This document shows positions 44,120-52,766 of a DNA stretch of 64,000 nt, piece by piece (within the stretch, counting starts at the first letter, position 1; every line of letters begins with the position of its first letter). The DNA is taken from the NCBI RefSeq assembly GCF_000967965.1, contig NZ_LACC01000004.1:133415-197414 (forward strand). The letters run 5' to 3'. A program made the translations under genes and the position numbers. Origin of the DNA: Pseudomonas fluorescens (lineage in GTDB: Bacteria; Pseudomonadota; Gammaproteobacteria; Pseudomonadales; Pseudomonadaceae). The notes below the pieces were generated by a model. The model searched no databases, was not told the origin of the DNA, and saw nothing but the letters and a program-made list of their open reading frames with translations.

Positions 44120-45331
44120 TCACTCCGCTCCTTGAGCGCTGCTGAACAACGGCAGGATCACCTGTGCGCAGGTGCCGCGACCGAGCCGCGAACGCAACTG
44201 CAATTCTCCCTGATGAGCACGCGCCACTGCCTTGACCACGGTCAGGCCAAGACCTGTGCCGGTAGTCTTGGTGGTAAAAAAGGGTTCGCCCAATCGCGCC
44301 AGAACGGCGGCATCGATACCGGAGCCACTGTCACTGACACACAGACGCAGGCTGTTGCCGCGGGTGTAGAGGTGAATCTTGAGGCGCAATTGACCGGCAC
44401 TGGCCTGAATGGCGTTCTCGATCAGATTGAGGATCGCACCGACCAGGGTGTCGCGATTGCACAGCAACTCCCCCGAATGACTGTCGCACTGCCAGCGGAT
44501 CGGCAGGTCCTGTACGTGGGTCAGCGCCGCCGCTTGCAACGATTGCATCAGCTGACCGGGCGTCACGCGGTCGGTCAGCGGCAACTCGCCCCGGGCAAAG
44601 ACCAGCATGTCGCGCACCTGGTGTTCCAGCTCGTGCAGGCGCTCCTTGAGGCGCCCGGCAAAGCGCTGCTGGGTAGCGACAGGCAGCTCTTGCTCGGTCA
44701 AATGACTGGCATACAGCAACGCGGCGGACAACGGCGTGCGTATCTGATGAGCCAACGAAGCGACCATGCGCCCCAGTGACGACAGCCGCTCATGGCGGGC
44801 CAGTTGATCCTGCAGGTGGCGGGTTTCGGTCAGGTCGTTGAGCAACACCAACTGGCCAGGTTCGGCGTCCAGCGAGCGCGTGGCGATCGACAGGCGCCGA
44901 CCATCCTTGAGGGAGACTTCATGGCCATCGTCTTCGCGCGGCGCAAAACAGCGGGCAATGACGTGGCGCCACAATTCACCTTCCAGCGGCAACCCCAGCA
45001 ACTCGCACGCTGCCGGATTGGCTTCGCGCACGATGCCCTGGGCGTCAATGACGATGACACCGCCGGGTAACAGATCGAGGAGGTTTTGCAGGCGGTTGGC
45101 CAGGCGTTCTTTTTCCGCCAGCTCCTGCATGCGCTGGGCACTGACCACCGCCAGTTCACCCTTGAGCTCGGTTACCCGGGCTTCAAGCATGCTGTAGGAA
45201 TCGGTCAACTGACTGGACATCTGATTGAACAGCGCAAATGCCTGCTCAAGGCCAAGCCGGCTCGCCTGCTCTACGGACGACGGTTGCCCCAAAGCATCAG
45301 GGACAGGAGACATCTGGGCGGCTTGGGGCAT
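44120..45331 (-). CDS. fleS: flagellar sensor histidine kinase FleS
   Basis: FleS is the cytoplasmic kinase of FleR. The 403-residue protein has no membrane helix. It contains a coiled N-terminus, a PAS domain (about 80-180), a HisKA domain with His195 (SLAHQIRTPL) and a HATPase domain with N and G boxes (NLIENAIQAS, VSDSGSGID, GTGLGLTVV). It ends a few bases before the fleR start, and a sigma54 promoter lies 54 bases upstream. Confidence 0.94.
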   Translation of the reverse strand: MPQAAQMSPVPDALGQPSSVEQASRLGLEQAFALFNQMSSQLTDSYSMLEARVTELKGELAVVSAQRMQELAEKERLANRLQNLLDLLPGGVIVIDAQGIVREANPAACELLGLPLEGELWRHVIARCFAPREDDGHEVSLKDGRRLSIATRSLDAEPGQLVLLNDLTETRHLQDQLARHERLSSLGRMVASLAHQIRTPLSAALLYASHLTEQELPVATQQRFAGRLKERLHELEHQVRDMLVFARGELPLTDRVTPGQLMQSLQAAALTHVQDLPIRWQCDSHSGELLCNRDTLVGAILNLIENAIQASAGQLRLKIHLYTRGNSLRLCVSDSGSGIDAAVLARLGEPFFTTKTTGTGLGLTVVKAVARAHQGELQLRSRLGRGTCAQVILPLFSSAQGAE

Positions 45332-45384
45332 CGTGCTCTCTCGCTTGGCTGACCGTCAGTGAAACGGAACGTTGCGAGGGATGT

Positions 45385-45400
45385 AGCAATACCCGTGCCT
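45385..45400 (-). promoter_or_regulatory. sigma54 promoter of fleSR
   Basis: Read on the minus strand, AGGCACGGGTATTGCT differs from the consensus TGGCAC-N5-TTGCT only at the first base, 54 bases before fleS. FleQ, encoded just upstream, is the expected activator. Confidence 0.85.
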
Positions 45401-45441
45401 AAAAAAAACTTCTTATAAATGAATGGATTGGAAAACAGGCG

Positions 45442-46917
45442 TCAATCATCCGCCTGCTCGTCTCCATCGCGACGGCTCATGCCGTACTTGCGCATCTTTT
45501 CCACCAGTGTGGTACGACGAATGCGCAGGCGCTCGGCTGCGCGCGCCACAATGCCGTTGGCGTCATCCAGCGCCTGCTGGATCAACCCTTGCTCCAAACC
45601 ACCGAGGTAGTCCTTCAGGTCCAGGCCTTCTGGCGGTAGCATGGCATTGGCGGTGAAGTCCTGGGTATGGCCGTTGATGGCCACGCGCTCTTCCAGATCG
45701 CTGCGCAGGCTGTCGACCATCTGCTCGTCTTCATCGTCGACGTAGCGGAATTTCTTCGGCAACTCGACCACACCGATCACGCCGTATGGATGCATGATCG
45801 CCATGCGCTCCACCAGGTTGGCCAGTTCACGGACGTTGCCCGGCCAGCCATGGCGGCACAGCGACATGATCGCTGCCGAGTTGAATCGGATCGAGCCGCG
45901 CTTCTCGTGCTCCATGCGCGAGATCAGCTCGTTCATCAGCAGCGGAATATCTTCGACGCGCTCACGCAGCGGCGCCATCTCGATCGGGAACACATTCAGG
46001 CGGTAGTACAGGTCTTCGCGGAAGGTGCCGATCTCGATCATGCTTTCGAGATTCTTGTGGGTCGCCGCAATGATGCGCACGTCGACGCTCTGGGTCTTGT
46101 TGCTGCCCACGCGCTCGAAGGTGCGCTCCTGCAACACACGCAGCAGCTTGACCTGCATCGGCAGCGGCATGTCGCCGATTTCATCGAGGAACAGGGTGCC
46201 GCCGTTGGCCAGTTCGAATCGACCGGCGCGGCTGGTGATCGCCCCGGTGAAGGCGCCCTTCTCATGACCGAACAATTCGCTTTCCAACAACTCGGCCGGG
46301 ATCGCCCCGCAGTTGACCGGCACGAACGGCGCTTCGCGGCGCTTGGAATGGTAATGCAGGTTGCGCGCAACCACTTCCTTGCCAGTGCCGGACTCACCGA
46401 GGATCAGCACGCTGGCATCGGTGTCGGCGACTTGCTGCATCATCTGGCGGACGTGTTGAATCGCCCGGCTGGTGCCGACAAGGCTACGGAAAAGATTGGG
46501 TTCGCGATGGCGACCGCGCTCGCGAGCCTGGTCGTACATCTCGCGATAGACCTGGGCACGGTGCAGCGAATCGAGCAATTTGCTGTAGCTGGGCGGCATT
46601 TCGAGGGTCGAAAGCACTCGCCGACGCTGGTCTTCCGGCAGGTCAATGGAAGAATTATCGCCCATTAACAAAACCGGAAGGAACTCATCCCATGTCGAGA
46701 GTGTCTTAAGCAAGCCCAGAAGTGCACCAGGAGCGTTGACCGTCCCGATGAGGACACAGATCACTTCACGACTTGACGACAAAGAGCCGACAGCCTGCTG
46801 CCAGTCATGGCTGCCGCAGGGTAAATTTTCTTCGCCGAGAAAATTTAAAATCACCGCCAGGTCGCGGCGGCGGACGCTATCGTCATCGATCAGCAGAATT
46901 TTGGTTTCACGCCACAT
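45442..46917 (-). CDS. fleQ: master flagellar regulator FleQ
   Basis: FleQ activates class II flagellar operons with sigma54 and represses or activates biofilm genes in response to c-di-GMP. The 491-residue protein has an N-terminal receiver-like domain that lacks the phospho-acceptor Asp (IGTVNAP at that place). The AAA+ domain has Walker A GESGTGKE (174-181) and GAFTGA (221-226), and a Fis-type HTH lies near 450-485. The c-di-GMP contact motif LFRS falls at 142-145 and Arg at 185, the numbering known for P. aeruginosa FleQ. It has no recognisable sigma54 promoter of its own. Confidence 0.97.
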   Translation of the reverse strand: MWRETKILLIDDDSVRRRDLAVILNFLGEENLPCGSHDWQQAVGSLSSSREVICVLIGTVNAPGALLGLLKTLSTWDEFLPVLLMGDNSSIDLPEDQRRRVLSTLEMPPSYSKLLDSLHRAQVYREMYDQARERGRHREPNLFRSLVGTSRAIQHVRQMMQQVADTDASVLILGESGTGKEVVARNLHYHSKRREAPFVPVNCGAIPAELLESELFGHEKGAFTGAITSRAGRFELANGGTLFLDEIGDMPLPMQVKLLRVLQERTFERVGSNKTQSVDVRIIAATHKNLESMIEIGTFREDLYYRLNVFPIEMAPLRERVEDIPLLMNELISRMEHEKRGSIRFNSAAIMSLCRHGWPGNVRELANLVERMAIMHPYGVIGVVELPKKFRYVDDEDEQMVDSLRSDLEERVAINGHTQDFTANAMLPPEGLDLKDYLGGLEQGLIQQALDDANGIVARAAERLRIRRTTLVEKMRKYGMSRRDGDEQADD

Positions 46918-47089
46918 GCAATAGCAACTTCCCTAGTCAACTCAATGCCCAAAATGCTGGGGCAAGCTAAACGCTTGCAGGCCTGATATGCCTGAAGACG
47001 ACTGAAATCTGGAACCAGCCACTAGTTAAGTCAAAAAACCGTGCACAGTCAAATTTATGGCGCACTTGTTTGGATTAACTTGGGGTTAA
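46918..47089 (-). promoter_or_regulatory. fleQ upstream region
   Basis: This 172-base gap between fliT and fleQ must contain the fleQ promoter. It includes the palindrome GGTTAATTAACC near 47084-47095 and an AT-rich stretch with TTTGACTGTGCACGG. No sigma54 or FliA pattern and no clear terminator for fliT was found. Confidence 0.3.
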
Positions 47090-47386
47090 TTAACCAAACA
47101 GATGGTAAACCTTTGCCGCGCTCTTCGCTTGATTGATCTGCGACATCTCATCGACTATCGCCTGGCGCTCGCCCATCGTCGCGGTCAGCAACTCTTTGTA
47201 AACGGCCAGCAACCCTTCCAGATTAGTCCGCACCGCGTCTTCGTCGATGGGCGCGTCGCTGAGCACTTCGTCGACGCATTCGCGACACGCCGCATCCAGC
47301 TCGCCAATGGCATCCCAGTTGCGCGCCGCCAGGGCGTCGACCAAGGCTTCACGTGTTTCTTCAATCCGCCGCAGTGCTTGACTCAT
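47090..47386 (-). CDS. fliT: FliT-like flagellar chaperone
   Basis: The 98-residue, helical, acidic protein follows fliS, the position of the FliD chaperone FliT in pseudomonads. The pattern of a short helical bundle (RRIEETREALVDALAARNWD, then NLEGLLAVYKELLTATMGER) fits the family. Sequence similarity within FliT proteins is low, so the name relies on size, fold pattern and order. Confidence 0.75.
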   Translation of the reverse strand: MSQALRRIEETREALVDALAARNWDAIGELDAACRECVDEVLSDAPIDEDAVRTNLEGLLAVYKELLTATMGERQAIVDEMSQINQAKSAAKVYHLFG

Positions 47387-47410
47387 GACGTCATCCTCAG
47401 ACCCTCGGGC

Positions 47411-47800
47411 CTATTGATTGGCAATGGCATCCCAACCGCTTTTGAGGGTTTCGAGCAAACCCGATACTTCGTCGATGATCGCCGCGTTGTTATCGCGATT
47501 GGCTTCCATCAGACGCGTCATCATGTAGGCGTACAAATTGTCGAGCTGTTGCAGCGATGCCGGATCTTCGGTCTTTTCCGGGTTCAAGCCATCACGCAGG
47601 CCGATGATGATGTCCACGGCCTTGCCCATCATCAAACCCTTGAGTGCAGTGTCGCCCCGCTCCATGGCACCTTTGGCCTGGGCCATGCGGTCCAGCCCGC
47701 CCTCCATCAGCAGCTGTACCAGGCGATGGGGGTTGGCTTCAGATATCTGGGCATGGGAATTGACCTTCTGATATTGGCGAAGGGCTCTCATGGGGTTCAT
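47411..47800 (-). CDS. fliS: flagellin export chaperone FliS
   Basis: FliS binds the flagellin C-terminus in the cytoplasm and prevents early polymerisation. From ATG 47800 the protein has 129 residues with typical FliS blocks (RLVQLLMEGGLDRMAQAKGA, DIIIGLRDGLNPE, NLYAYMMTRLMEANRDN). The upstream open frame to 47872 is not FliS-like. A terminator and a FliA-like promoter lie between fliD and fliS. Confidence 0.94.
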   Translation of the reverse strand: MNPMRALRQYQKVNSHAQISEANPHRLVQLLMEGGLDRMAQAKGAMERGDTALKGLMMGKAVDIIIGLRDGLNPEKTEDPASLQQLDNLYAYMMTRLMEANRDNNAAIIDEVSGLLETLKSGWDAIANQ

Positions 47801-47852
47801 GTTTCTACCTCGTGACAGACAACAGCTTGAAATTGGGAAGGCTCTGATCTTT

Positions 47853-47879
47853 ATGTCGACTGAGCGACACATAACTTTA
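47853..47879 (-). promoter_or_regulatory. FliA (sigma28)-like promoter of fliST
   Basis: Read on the minus strand, -35 TAAAGTTA, 11 bases, -10 GTCGACAT matches TAAAGTTT-N11-GCCGATAA at 7/8 and about 5/8 positions with exact spacing. It lies 53-79 bases upstream of fliS. Confidence 0.5.
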
Positions 47880-47900
47880 ACGTAGACCCGCCACCAAAGA

Positions 47901-47943
47901 AAAAAACCCAGACACTGCCATGACAGCCTGCCTGGGTTTTTTT
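47901..47943. terminator. terminator after fliD
   Basis: AAAAAACCCAG pairs with CTGGGTTTTTT around a loop of about 20 bases. It can work on both strands because both arms end in A/T runs. It lies 15 bases after the fliD stop and splits fliD from fliST. Confidence 0.85.
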
Positions 47944-47957
47944 ATGCCTGATCCGGA

Positions 47958-49343
47958 TCAGTCCGACTTCGGATTGTTCAGCGCATTGAGCGTGGTCATG
48001 ATGCTGTCGCTCTGGGCGCGCAGCCTGGCCACCAGGGAGTCCATCGCGGTGTACTTGGCGCTCAGGCTCGCTTGCAAGCTGGTCATCCGCTCATTGAGGG
48101 TGTCCTGCTGCTTCTTCAGGTCGTTCAGGCTGTCGGTCAGGCTTGCCGAACGCGCAGCGAACACACCGGTCTTGCTCAGTGCAAAGCTGTCTGTGGCAGA
48201 CTTCATGCGCGCCAGCAAACCGGTATCACCGGTGAAGATACCGTTAATGTCGGCAGCATTGGTAAGCGCAGCGGCATCGAACAACTTGTCATTGATCGAC
48301 AGCAACCCGGTCTTCTGGTCCGTCTTGACACCAAACTGGGCAAGCGACTTCAACTGACCGCTACCGCCCATTGCGTTCAGCTCGGTCCGCACCGCCGATA
48401 TCATCGAACGCAGTGAGGCGTCGCCAGTCAGGGCCCCGGATGTTACGGAACCATCGGCGTTGGTGGTGACCTGAGTCTCGGCATTTGCAGCTTTGATCAG
48501 GGCATTGTAGGTATCGACGAAACCCTTGACCGAAGACTTCAGTGTTGCGTTGTTGGCAGCGACGGTGATGGTGGACGGCGTCGCCGCACCACCACCGGAC
48601 GGTACCGGAGAAACCCCTGCCAGCTTGACGGTGATCCCGCTTACCGCATCGGCAATGGTATTGCTCTTGGACGTCATCGACACACCATCCAGAACGTACT
48701 CGGCATTCTGTGGTGTAGCGAGAACCGAATATCCGGTCTCCAGACCTGAGGTCCCCGACAGAGTCAAGTCCGAACCAACACCCGTCGTGGTCGAGGTCAA
48801 CACCATTCGAGAACCGGTAGCATCGGTCAGAATGTTGGCACTCAAGCCCTGGTTGGCGTACTGCGAGTTGATCGAGTCACGTACCTGCTGCAACGTTGCG
48901 CCGCCGGGAACGCTGACGTCGAACTTGTTAGTGCCCTGATTGATAGTCAGCGTGGTCGGTGTAGAACCGGCATTGACCACTGAAGAAGCGCCGCCGGCAA
49001 AGACCTTGGTCGAAAGTTTCGACGCTGTGGCCAACTTGTTGACCAGCAGCGAAAAACTGCCAACCGCCGCGCCAGCACCCGTGGTCACGGTGGCGACTTT
49101 TTCGTCAGAAGACGAACCGCTCAACCCGCTGAAGCTGGCGGTGGTTTTCATGTTCTCCAACGCGCCACGGAAAGCATCCAGCGCCGCCTGAATTTTGCCG
49201 ATCGACGACAGCGAGGTGGTTGCTTTCAGCGTTTGGTTGTTGATCTGCGTCTGCTTCGGCGCTCTTTCGGAGTCCACCAAAGTTTTCACAATCGCCTGGG
49301 TATCGATGTTCGAACCAATACCACTAACCGATGTACCCGCCAT
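47958..49343 (-). CDS. fliD: flagellar filament cap protein FliD
   Basis: FliD forms the cap that folds flagellin subunits at the filament tip. The 461-residue product has the conserved N-terminal domain (SGIGSNIDTQAIVKTLVDSE), a variable Ser/Thr/Gly-rich middle and a C-terminal coiled coil (RSASLTDSLNDLKKQQDTLN). Two adjacent ATGs at 49346 and 49343 are possible; AAGGAG lies seven bases before the second. It follows flaG by about 80 bases. Confidence 0.95.
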   Translation of the reverse strand: MAGTSVSGIGSNIDTQAIVKTLVDSERAPKQTQINNQTLKATTSLSSIGKIQAALDAFRGALENMKTTASFSGLSGSSSDEKVATVTTGAGAAVGSFSLLVNKLATASKLSTKVFAGGASSVVNAGSTPTTLTINQGTNKFDVSVPGGATLQQVRDSINSQYANQGLSANILTDATGSRMVLTSTTTGVGSDLTLSGTSGLETGYSVLATPQNAEYVLDGVSMTSKSNTIADAVSGITVKLAGVSPVPSGGGAATPSTITVAANNATLKSSVKGFVDTYNALIKAANAETQVTTNADGSVTSGALTGDASLRSMISAVRTELNAMGGSGQLKSLAQFGVKTDQKTGLLSINDKLFDAAALTNAADINGIFTGDTGLLARMKSATDSFALSKTGVFAARSASLTDSLNDLKKQQDTLNERMTSLQASLSAKYTAMDSLVARLRAQSDSIMTTLNALNNPKSD

Positions 49344-49424
49344 CATCTCTCTCCTTATCCAGTGGCTGCCGTTTTCTTGACCAGGAACGCCTTAAACAAC
49401 GACAGCAACAAAATTCATGCCAGT

Positions 49425-49775
49425 TCAGACTTTGCCGTCAAACAACAAACTACTGGCGTCCGACAGGCTCTGAGCCAGTTTTAGTGCAGCTTCCGACGGG
49501 ATCTGACGAATCACGAGACCCGTTTCGGTGGCGATGACCTTGACCACGACCCGGCCGGTGGAATCATCAATGGAAAAATCCAGATTGCGTTGGGCAGCTT
49601 GGACAAATTCCTGAATATCGGTGACAGCTTTTTCCAGCTCGTCACGCTTTGGCTCGGCGTTCGAGGCCTTCAGCGCTTCAGTCTTGGGCTGCTCCGGTTT
49701 TCCAGTGACATTCGGCGTTACGCCCTGATGGGCAACCGCGGGATAGGACTGGTTCAACTTGACGCTCATGTCCAT
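49425..49775 (-). CDS. flaG: FlaG-family flagellar protein
   Basis: FlaG is a small protein linked to filament length in pseudomonads. The 116-residue product has a Lys/Glu-rich linker and the conserved C-terminal domain LDFSIDDSTGRVVVKVIATE followed by IRQIPSE. ATG 49775 has AGGAG seven bases upstream. It lies between the fliC terminator and fliD. Confidence 0.9.
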   Translation of the reverse strand: MDMSVKLNQSYPAVAHQGVTPNVTGKPEQPKTEALKASNAEPKRDELEKAVTDIQEFVQAAQRNLDFSIDDSTGRVVVKVIATETGLVIRQIPSEAALKLAQSLSDASSLLFDGKV

Positions 49776-49804
49776 GCCTAATCTCCTGATCATGAAAAAA
49801 ACAA

Positions 49805-49826
49805 AAGGGCGCGTAAACGCGCCCTT
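49805..49826 (-). terminator. terminator after fliC
   Basis: AAGGGCGCG, loop TAAA, CGCGCCCTT is a perfect stem. Read on the minus strand it is followed by TTTTGTTTTTTT. It lies 24 bases after the fliC stop. Confidence 0.93.
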
Positions 49827-49849
49827 CCGTCAGTTACCAAGCGCTGGAA

Positions 49850-51289
49850 TTAACCCAGCAGCTTCAGCACAGCCGATGGCAGCTGGTTAGCCTGGGACAG
49901 GATCGCAGTGGAAGCCTGTTGCAGGGTTTGTTGCTTGGTCAGCTGAGCAGTTTCGGCCGCGAAATCAACGTCCTGGATCACGCCACGTGCAGCAGTGGAG
50001 TTGTCCGAGATGCTGCGCAGGTTCGACACGGTGCTGTCGAAACGGTTTTGTACCGCACCGAGGTCAGCGCGCTGGGAGTCGATGTTGGCAATTGCCTGGC
50101 TGATCACGTCAACAGCGTTTTGCGCGTTGGCGGCAGTGGTCACGTCAGTGTTGCTGACAACTGTTTTGGCCGAGCTGGCAGAAGTAGCTGCAGCAGCACC
50201 GAACAAGCCACCAACGCCGGCACCGGACATCGAGTAGCTGTTGGTGGAGTTCAGCGAGATAGCACCAGTAGCGATGATTGGACCAGCACCTACAACGAGC
50301 GGGGTGGAGGTACTGAGGACACCGGCACCGTTTTTCGCTGCAACCCCGATGAGGGCGGCGTTGGCGTTACCATTGGTGAAGCTCAGGTTTTCACCGGTAT
50401 CGGATTTCACCGACAGGGCCTGAGTCGAGGAATCGTAGTTAACGCTGATGCCCAGTTTTGCGGCGTTGGACTTCAACTGATCCGCCAGATCGGAGGTGCT
50501 AGTCAAGCCGGTGAAGCTGACGGTTGCACCACCTACGGTCAGGTCGAAGGCAGCAGGAGTTGCAGCAGCAGCAGTTACAGTGAATGCAACTTCAGTACTG
50601 GCGGTTGCACCCAGACCACCTACAGCACCGTTCAACTTGGCAGCAATGGTCTTGGCCGAATCACCAACAGCCACGGCAATTGCAGCGCTGGTTTGACCGC
50701 CGCCTGTAACAGTAATAGGGCCGCCAGTCAGACCACCAGTAGCACTCGGTGCGTTTGTTACGCTTTTCAGTTGCTGCGAACCAACGTTGTTTGCCGCTAC
50801 GTTGCCCAGAGTCATGTTGATGGTCTGGTTGGCGTTAGCACCCACTTGGAAAGCGGTAGTACCGAAAGAACCGTCCAGCAGGTTACGACCACCGAAAGTA
50901 GTGGTGGTAGCGATACGGGTCAGTTCGGAAGTCAGAGCCGAGTACTCGGCGTTGTTCGACTTACGGTCTTCAGCGCTTGGCGAGCCGTTCGCGGAAGCCA
51001 GAGCCAGGGTACGCATTTTTTGCAGGATGTTGGTGGATTCCTGCATCGCGCCTTCAGCCGTTTGCGCGATGGAGATACCGTCACCGGCGTTCTTGATGGC
51101 AGTGCCCAGGCCGTTGATCTGGCTGGTCAGACGGTTGGAAATCTGCAGGCCGGCAGCGTCGTCTTTAGCGCTGTTGATACGCAGGCCGGAGGACAGGCGC
51201 TGCATGGAGGTCTGCAGGTTACCGGAAGCTTTGTTCAGGTTGTTCTGAACGGTCAAGGAAGCAAGGTTGGTGTTTACGGTTAAAGCCAT
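49850..51289 (-). CDS. fliC: flagellin FliC
   Basis: FliC is the filament subunit. The 479-residue protein has conserved N-terminal D0/D1 ([20 protein letters not shown]) and C-terminal D1/D0 ([18 protein letters not shown]) regions with a variable Ala/Ser/Thr-rich middle (about 170-390). The flg22 immune epitope is at about 30-51 and reads [18 protein letters not shown]; it is close to the canonical peptide, with Ser34, Leu36 and Ser51 differing. It has a FliA promoter upstream and a strong terminator downstream, so it is expressed alone. Confidence 0.97.
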   Translation of the reverse strand: MALTVNTNLASLTVQNNLNKASGNLQTSMQRLSSGLRINSAKDDAAGLQISNRLTSQINGLGTAIKNAGDGISIAQTAEGAMQESTNILQKMRTLALASANGSPSAEDRKSNNAEYSALTSELTRIATTTTFGGRNLLDGSFGTTAFQVGANANQTINMTLGNVAANNVGSQQLKSVTNAPSATGGLTGGPITVTGGGQTSAAIAVAVGDSAKTIAAKLNGAVGGLGATASTEVAFTVTAAAATPAAFDLTVGGATVSFTGLTSTSDLADQLKSNAAKLGISVNYDSSTQALSVKSDTGENLSFTNGNANAALIGVAAKNGAGVLSTSTPLVVGAGPIIATGAISLNSTNSYSMSGAGVGGLFGAAAATSASSAKTVVSNTDVTTAANAQNAVDVISQAIANIDSQRADLGAVQNRFDSTVSNLRSISDNSTAARGVIQDVDFAAETAQLTKQQTLQQASTAILSQANQLPSAVLKLLG

Positions 51290-51369
51290 GACGAAATCCT
51301 CGTTGGATGGATACTGCGGCTTCCGGCCCTGGCTACCGCCTGGTGTGGCCTAGAGAACCTACGTAATAG

Positions 51370-51396
51370 TTATCGTCGTGAAGAGGCTTTGCTTGA
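51370..51396 (-). promoter_or_regulatory. FliA (sigma28) promoter of fliC
   Basis: Read on the minus strand, TCAAGCAA, 11 bases, GACGATAA matches the pseudomonad flagellin promoter type (TCAAG -35, GCCGATAA -10) with exact spacing. It lies about 80-107 bases upstream of fliC. Confidence 0.82.
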
Positions 51397-51482
51397 GCGG
51401 TTTTTTGCAAATTTTTAGTGGCAGCGTGCCAGCCCTTTATTTTCAAGGCTTTACAGCCAGAAAATCGGCGCCATAAAAAAGC

Positions 51483-51516
51483 AAAACGCCCGGCAACTTA
51501 CGTTACCGGGCGTTTT
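51483..51516. terminator. terminator after the KAS III gene
   Basis: AAAACGCCCGG-N and CCGGGCGTTTT form a strong GC stem around an AACTTACGTTA loop, with T runs on both sides. It serves the KAS III gene on the minus strand, 21 bases after its stop. Confidence 0.9.
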
Positions 51517-51536
51517 TTATGCCTGTATTCCAGCTA

Positions 51537-52466
51537 TCAACCGCGATAGAGAATCGCCGAGCCCCAGGATAGACCTACCCCGAAGCCGCTGATGGCCACG
51601 CGCGTCCATTTCGAATCGAACACATGGTTTTGCAGCAGCAGCGGAATGCTGGAGGAAACCGTGTTGCCGGTTTCGAGCATGTCCTTGACGAACTTCTCCG
51701 GCTCACCTTCTTCGAAGCGGCGCGCTACGGCATCGACGATGGCCGCGCTGCCCTGGTGAATGCAGAAGGCATCGATGTCGCTGGCCTGCAAGTTCGACTC
51801 ATCCAGCAGCTCATGCAAATGCGCCGGGACTTTCAACAAGGCGAAGTTGAAGACCTGGCGGCCATTCATGAAGAACACACCGTCGGTGACCTTCAGGTGC
51901 GGCGCGCCAGAACCGTCGGTGCCGAACTTCGACTTGCCCAGCTGCCAGACAGCGTTTTCGCCCATCCAGGTCGCAGTGGCGGCATCACCGAACAACATGG
52001 TGGTGTTGCGGTCTTCCGGGTCGACGATCTTCGAATACGGATCGGCGGTGATCAGCAAGCCGTTTTTCAGACCTGCCGCTTCCATGAAGCCTTTGATCGC
52101 GTAGATGCCGTACACATAGCCGGAACAGCCCAGGGAAATATCGAAAGCGGCGACATGGGTCGGCAGGCCCAGCTTGTCTTGAACGATCGCTGCGGTGTGC
52201 GGCAACCCTTCTTCATCACCGTTCTGGGTGACGACGATCAGGCAATCGATGGCTTCACGTTTGAGCTCGGGGCTGGCGGCGAACAGCGCTTTGGCGGCTT
52301 CGACACACAGATCGGACGTTTCCTGATCGGCATCCATACGCGGCAAAAACGCCGAACCGATCTTGCCAAGGATGAAGGTTTCGTCCTTGTCGAACTTTGC
52401 ACCCTGGGCGTAGTTATCAACCCCGGCTGCCGGCACGTAACTCGCAATATTTTTTATGCCAATCAT
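51537..52466 (-). CDS. beta-ketoacyl-ACP synthase III family protein, probable flagellin-modification gene
   Basis: The 309-residue thiolase-fold protein from ATG 52466 has the full KAS III catalytic set: Cys114 (SLGCSGYVYG), His237 (CIHQG) and Asn268 (ETGNTVSSS). It lies between fliC and flgL, where other pseudomonads carry the flagellin-glycosylation island. In P. syringae the third gene of that island (orf3) is a KAS III homologue. Here the glycosyltransferases are absent from this position. Its FliA-like promoter suggests co-expression with flagellin. A role in making an acyl group for flagellin decoration is inference; a generic fatty-acid role is the alternative. Confidence 0.85.
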   Translation of the reverse strand: MIGIKNIASYVPAAGVDNYAQGAKFDKDETFILGKIGSAFLPRMDADQETSDLCVEAAKALFAASPELKREAIDCLIVVTQNGDEEGLPHTAAIVQDKLGLPTHVAAFDISLGCSGYVYGIYAIKGFMEAAGLKNGLLITADPYSKIVDPEDRNTTMLFGDAATATWMGENAVWQLGKSKFGTDGSGAPHLKVTDGVFFMNGRQVFNFALLKVPAHLHELLDESNLQASDIDAFCIHQGSAAIVDAVARRFEEGEPEKFVKDMLETGNTVSSSIPLLLQNHVFDSKWTRVAISGFGVGLSWGSAILYRG

Positions 52467-52540
52467 TATGGCTTCCCAATAATAAACAGCTGAACATCGC
52501 CGCTCGCTGAATCGAGGGCGTCTACAGTCAGGGCCTGGCA

Positions 52541-52567
52541 TCGTCGGCGCTCAAGCAAACAGCTTGA
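52541..52567 (-). promoter_or_regulatory. FliA-like promoter of the KAS III gene
   Basis: Read on the minus strand, TCAAGCTG, 11 bases, GCCGACGA. The -35 half is of the same type as in fliC, the -10 matches GCCGATAA at 6 of 8 positions and the spacing is identical. It lies 75-101 bases upstream of the chosen start. Confidence 0.6.
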
Positions 52568-52712
52568 ACAGTCCGCCACCTTTCACCGCCCGCAGACAGG
52601 ATACAGTGAAGATGCGCGTTTTGACTGACGGGTCACTCAGAGATCAGTGCTTTATTTGATTTTATGGTCCGGATCCCGCCCCACCCTGCTATGCGACGAG
52701 CCGAAAAAAGGC

Positions 52713-52746
52713 AAAAAAAAGCCAGTCCCCCATGAAAGGGACTGGC
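52713..52746 (-). terminator. terminator after flgL
   Basis: GCCAGTCCC pairs perfectly with GGGACTGGC (52721-52746), followed on the minus strand by eight T. It lies 20 bases after the flgL stop. The remaining sequence between here and 52568 shows no gene. Confidence 0.92.
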
Positions 52747-52766
52747 CGCGAGCGGTCAAGACCGAC

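Noticed and set aside
49385..49410. Possible sigma54 promoter for fliD (TGGCAT-N5-TTGT)
   Set aside because: The -12 element lacks the essential GC, so it is not supported beyond chance.
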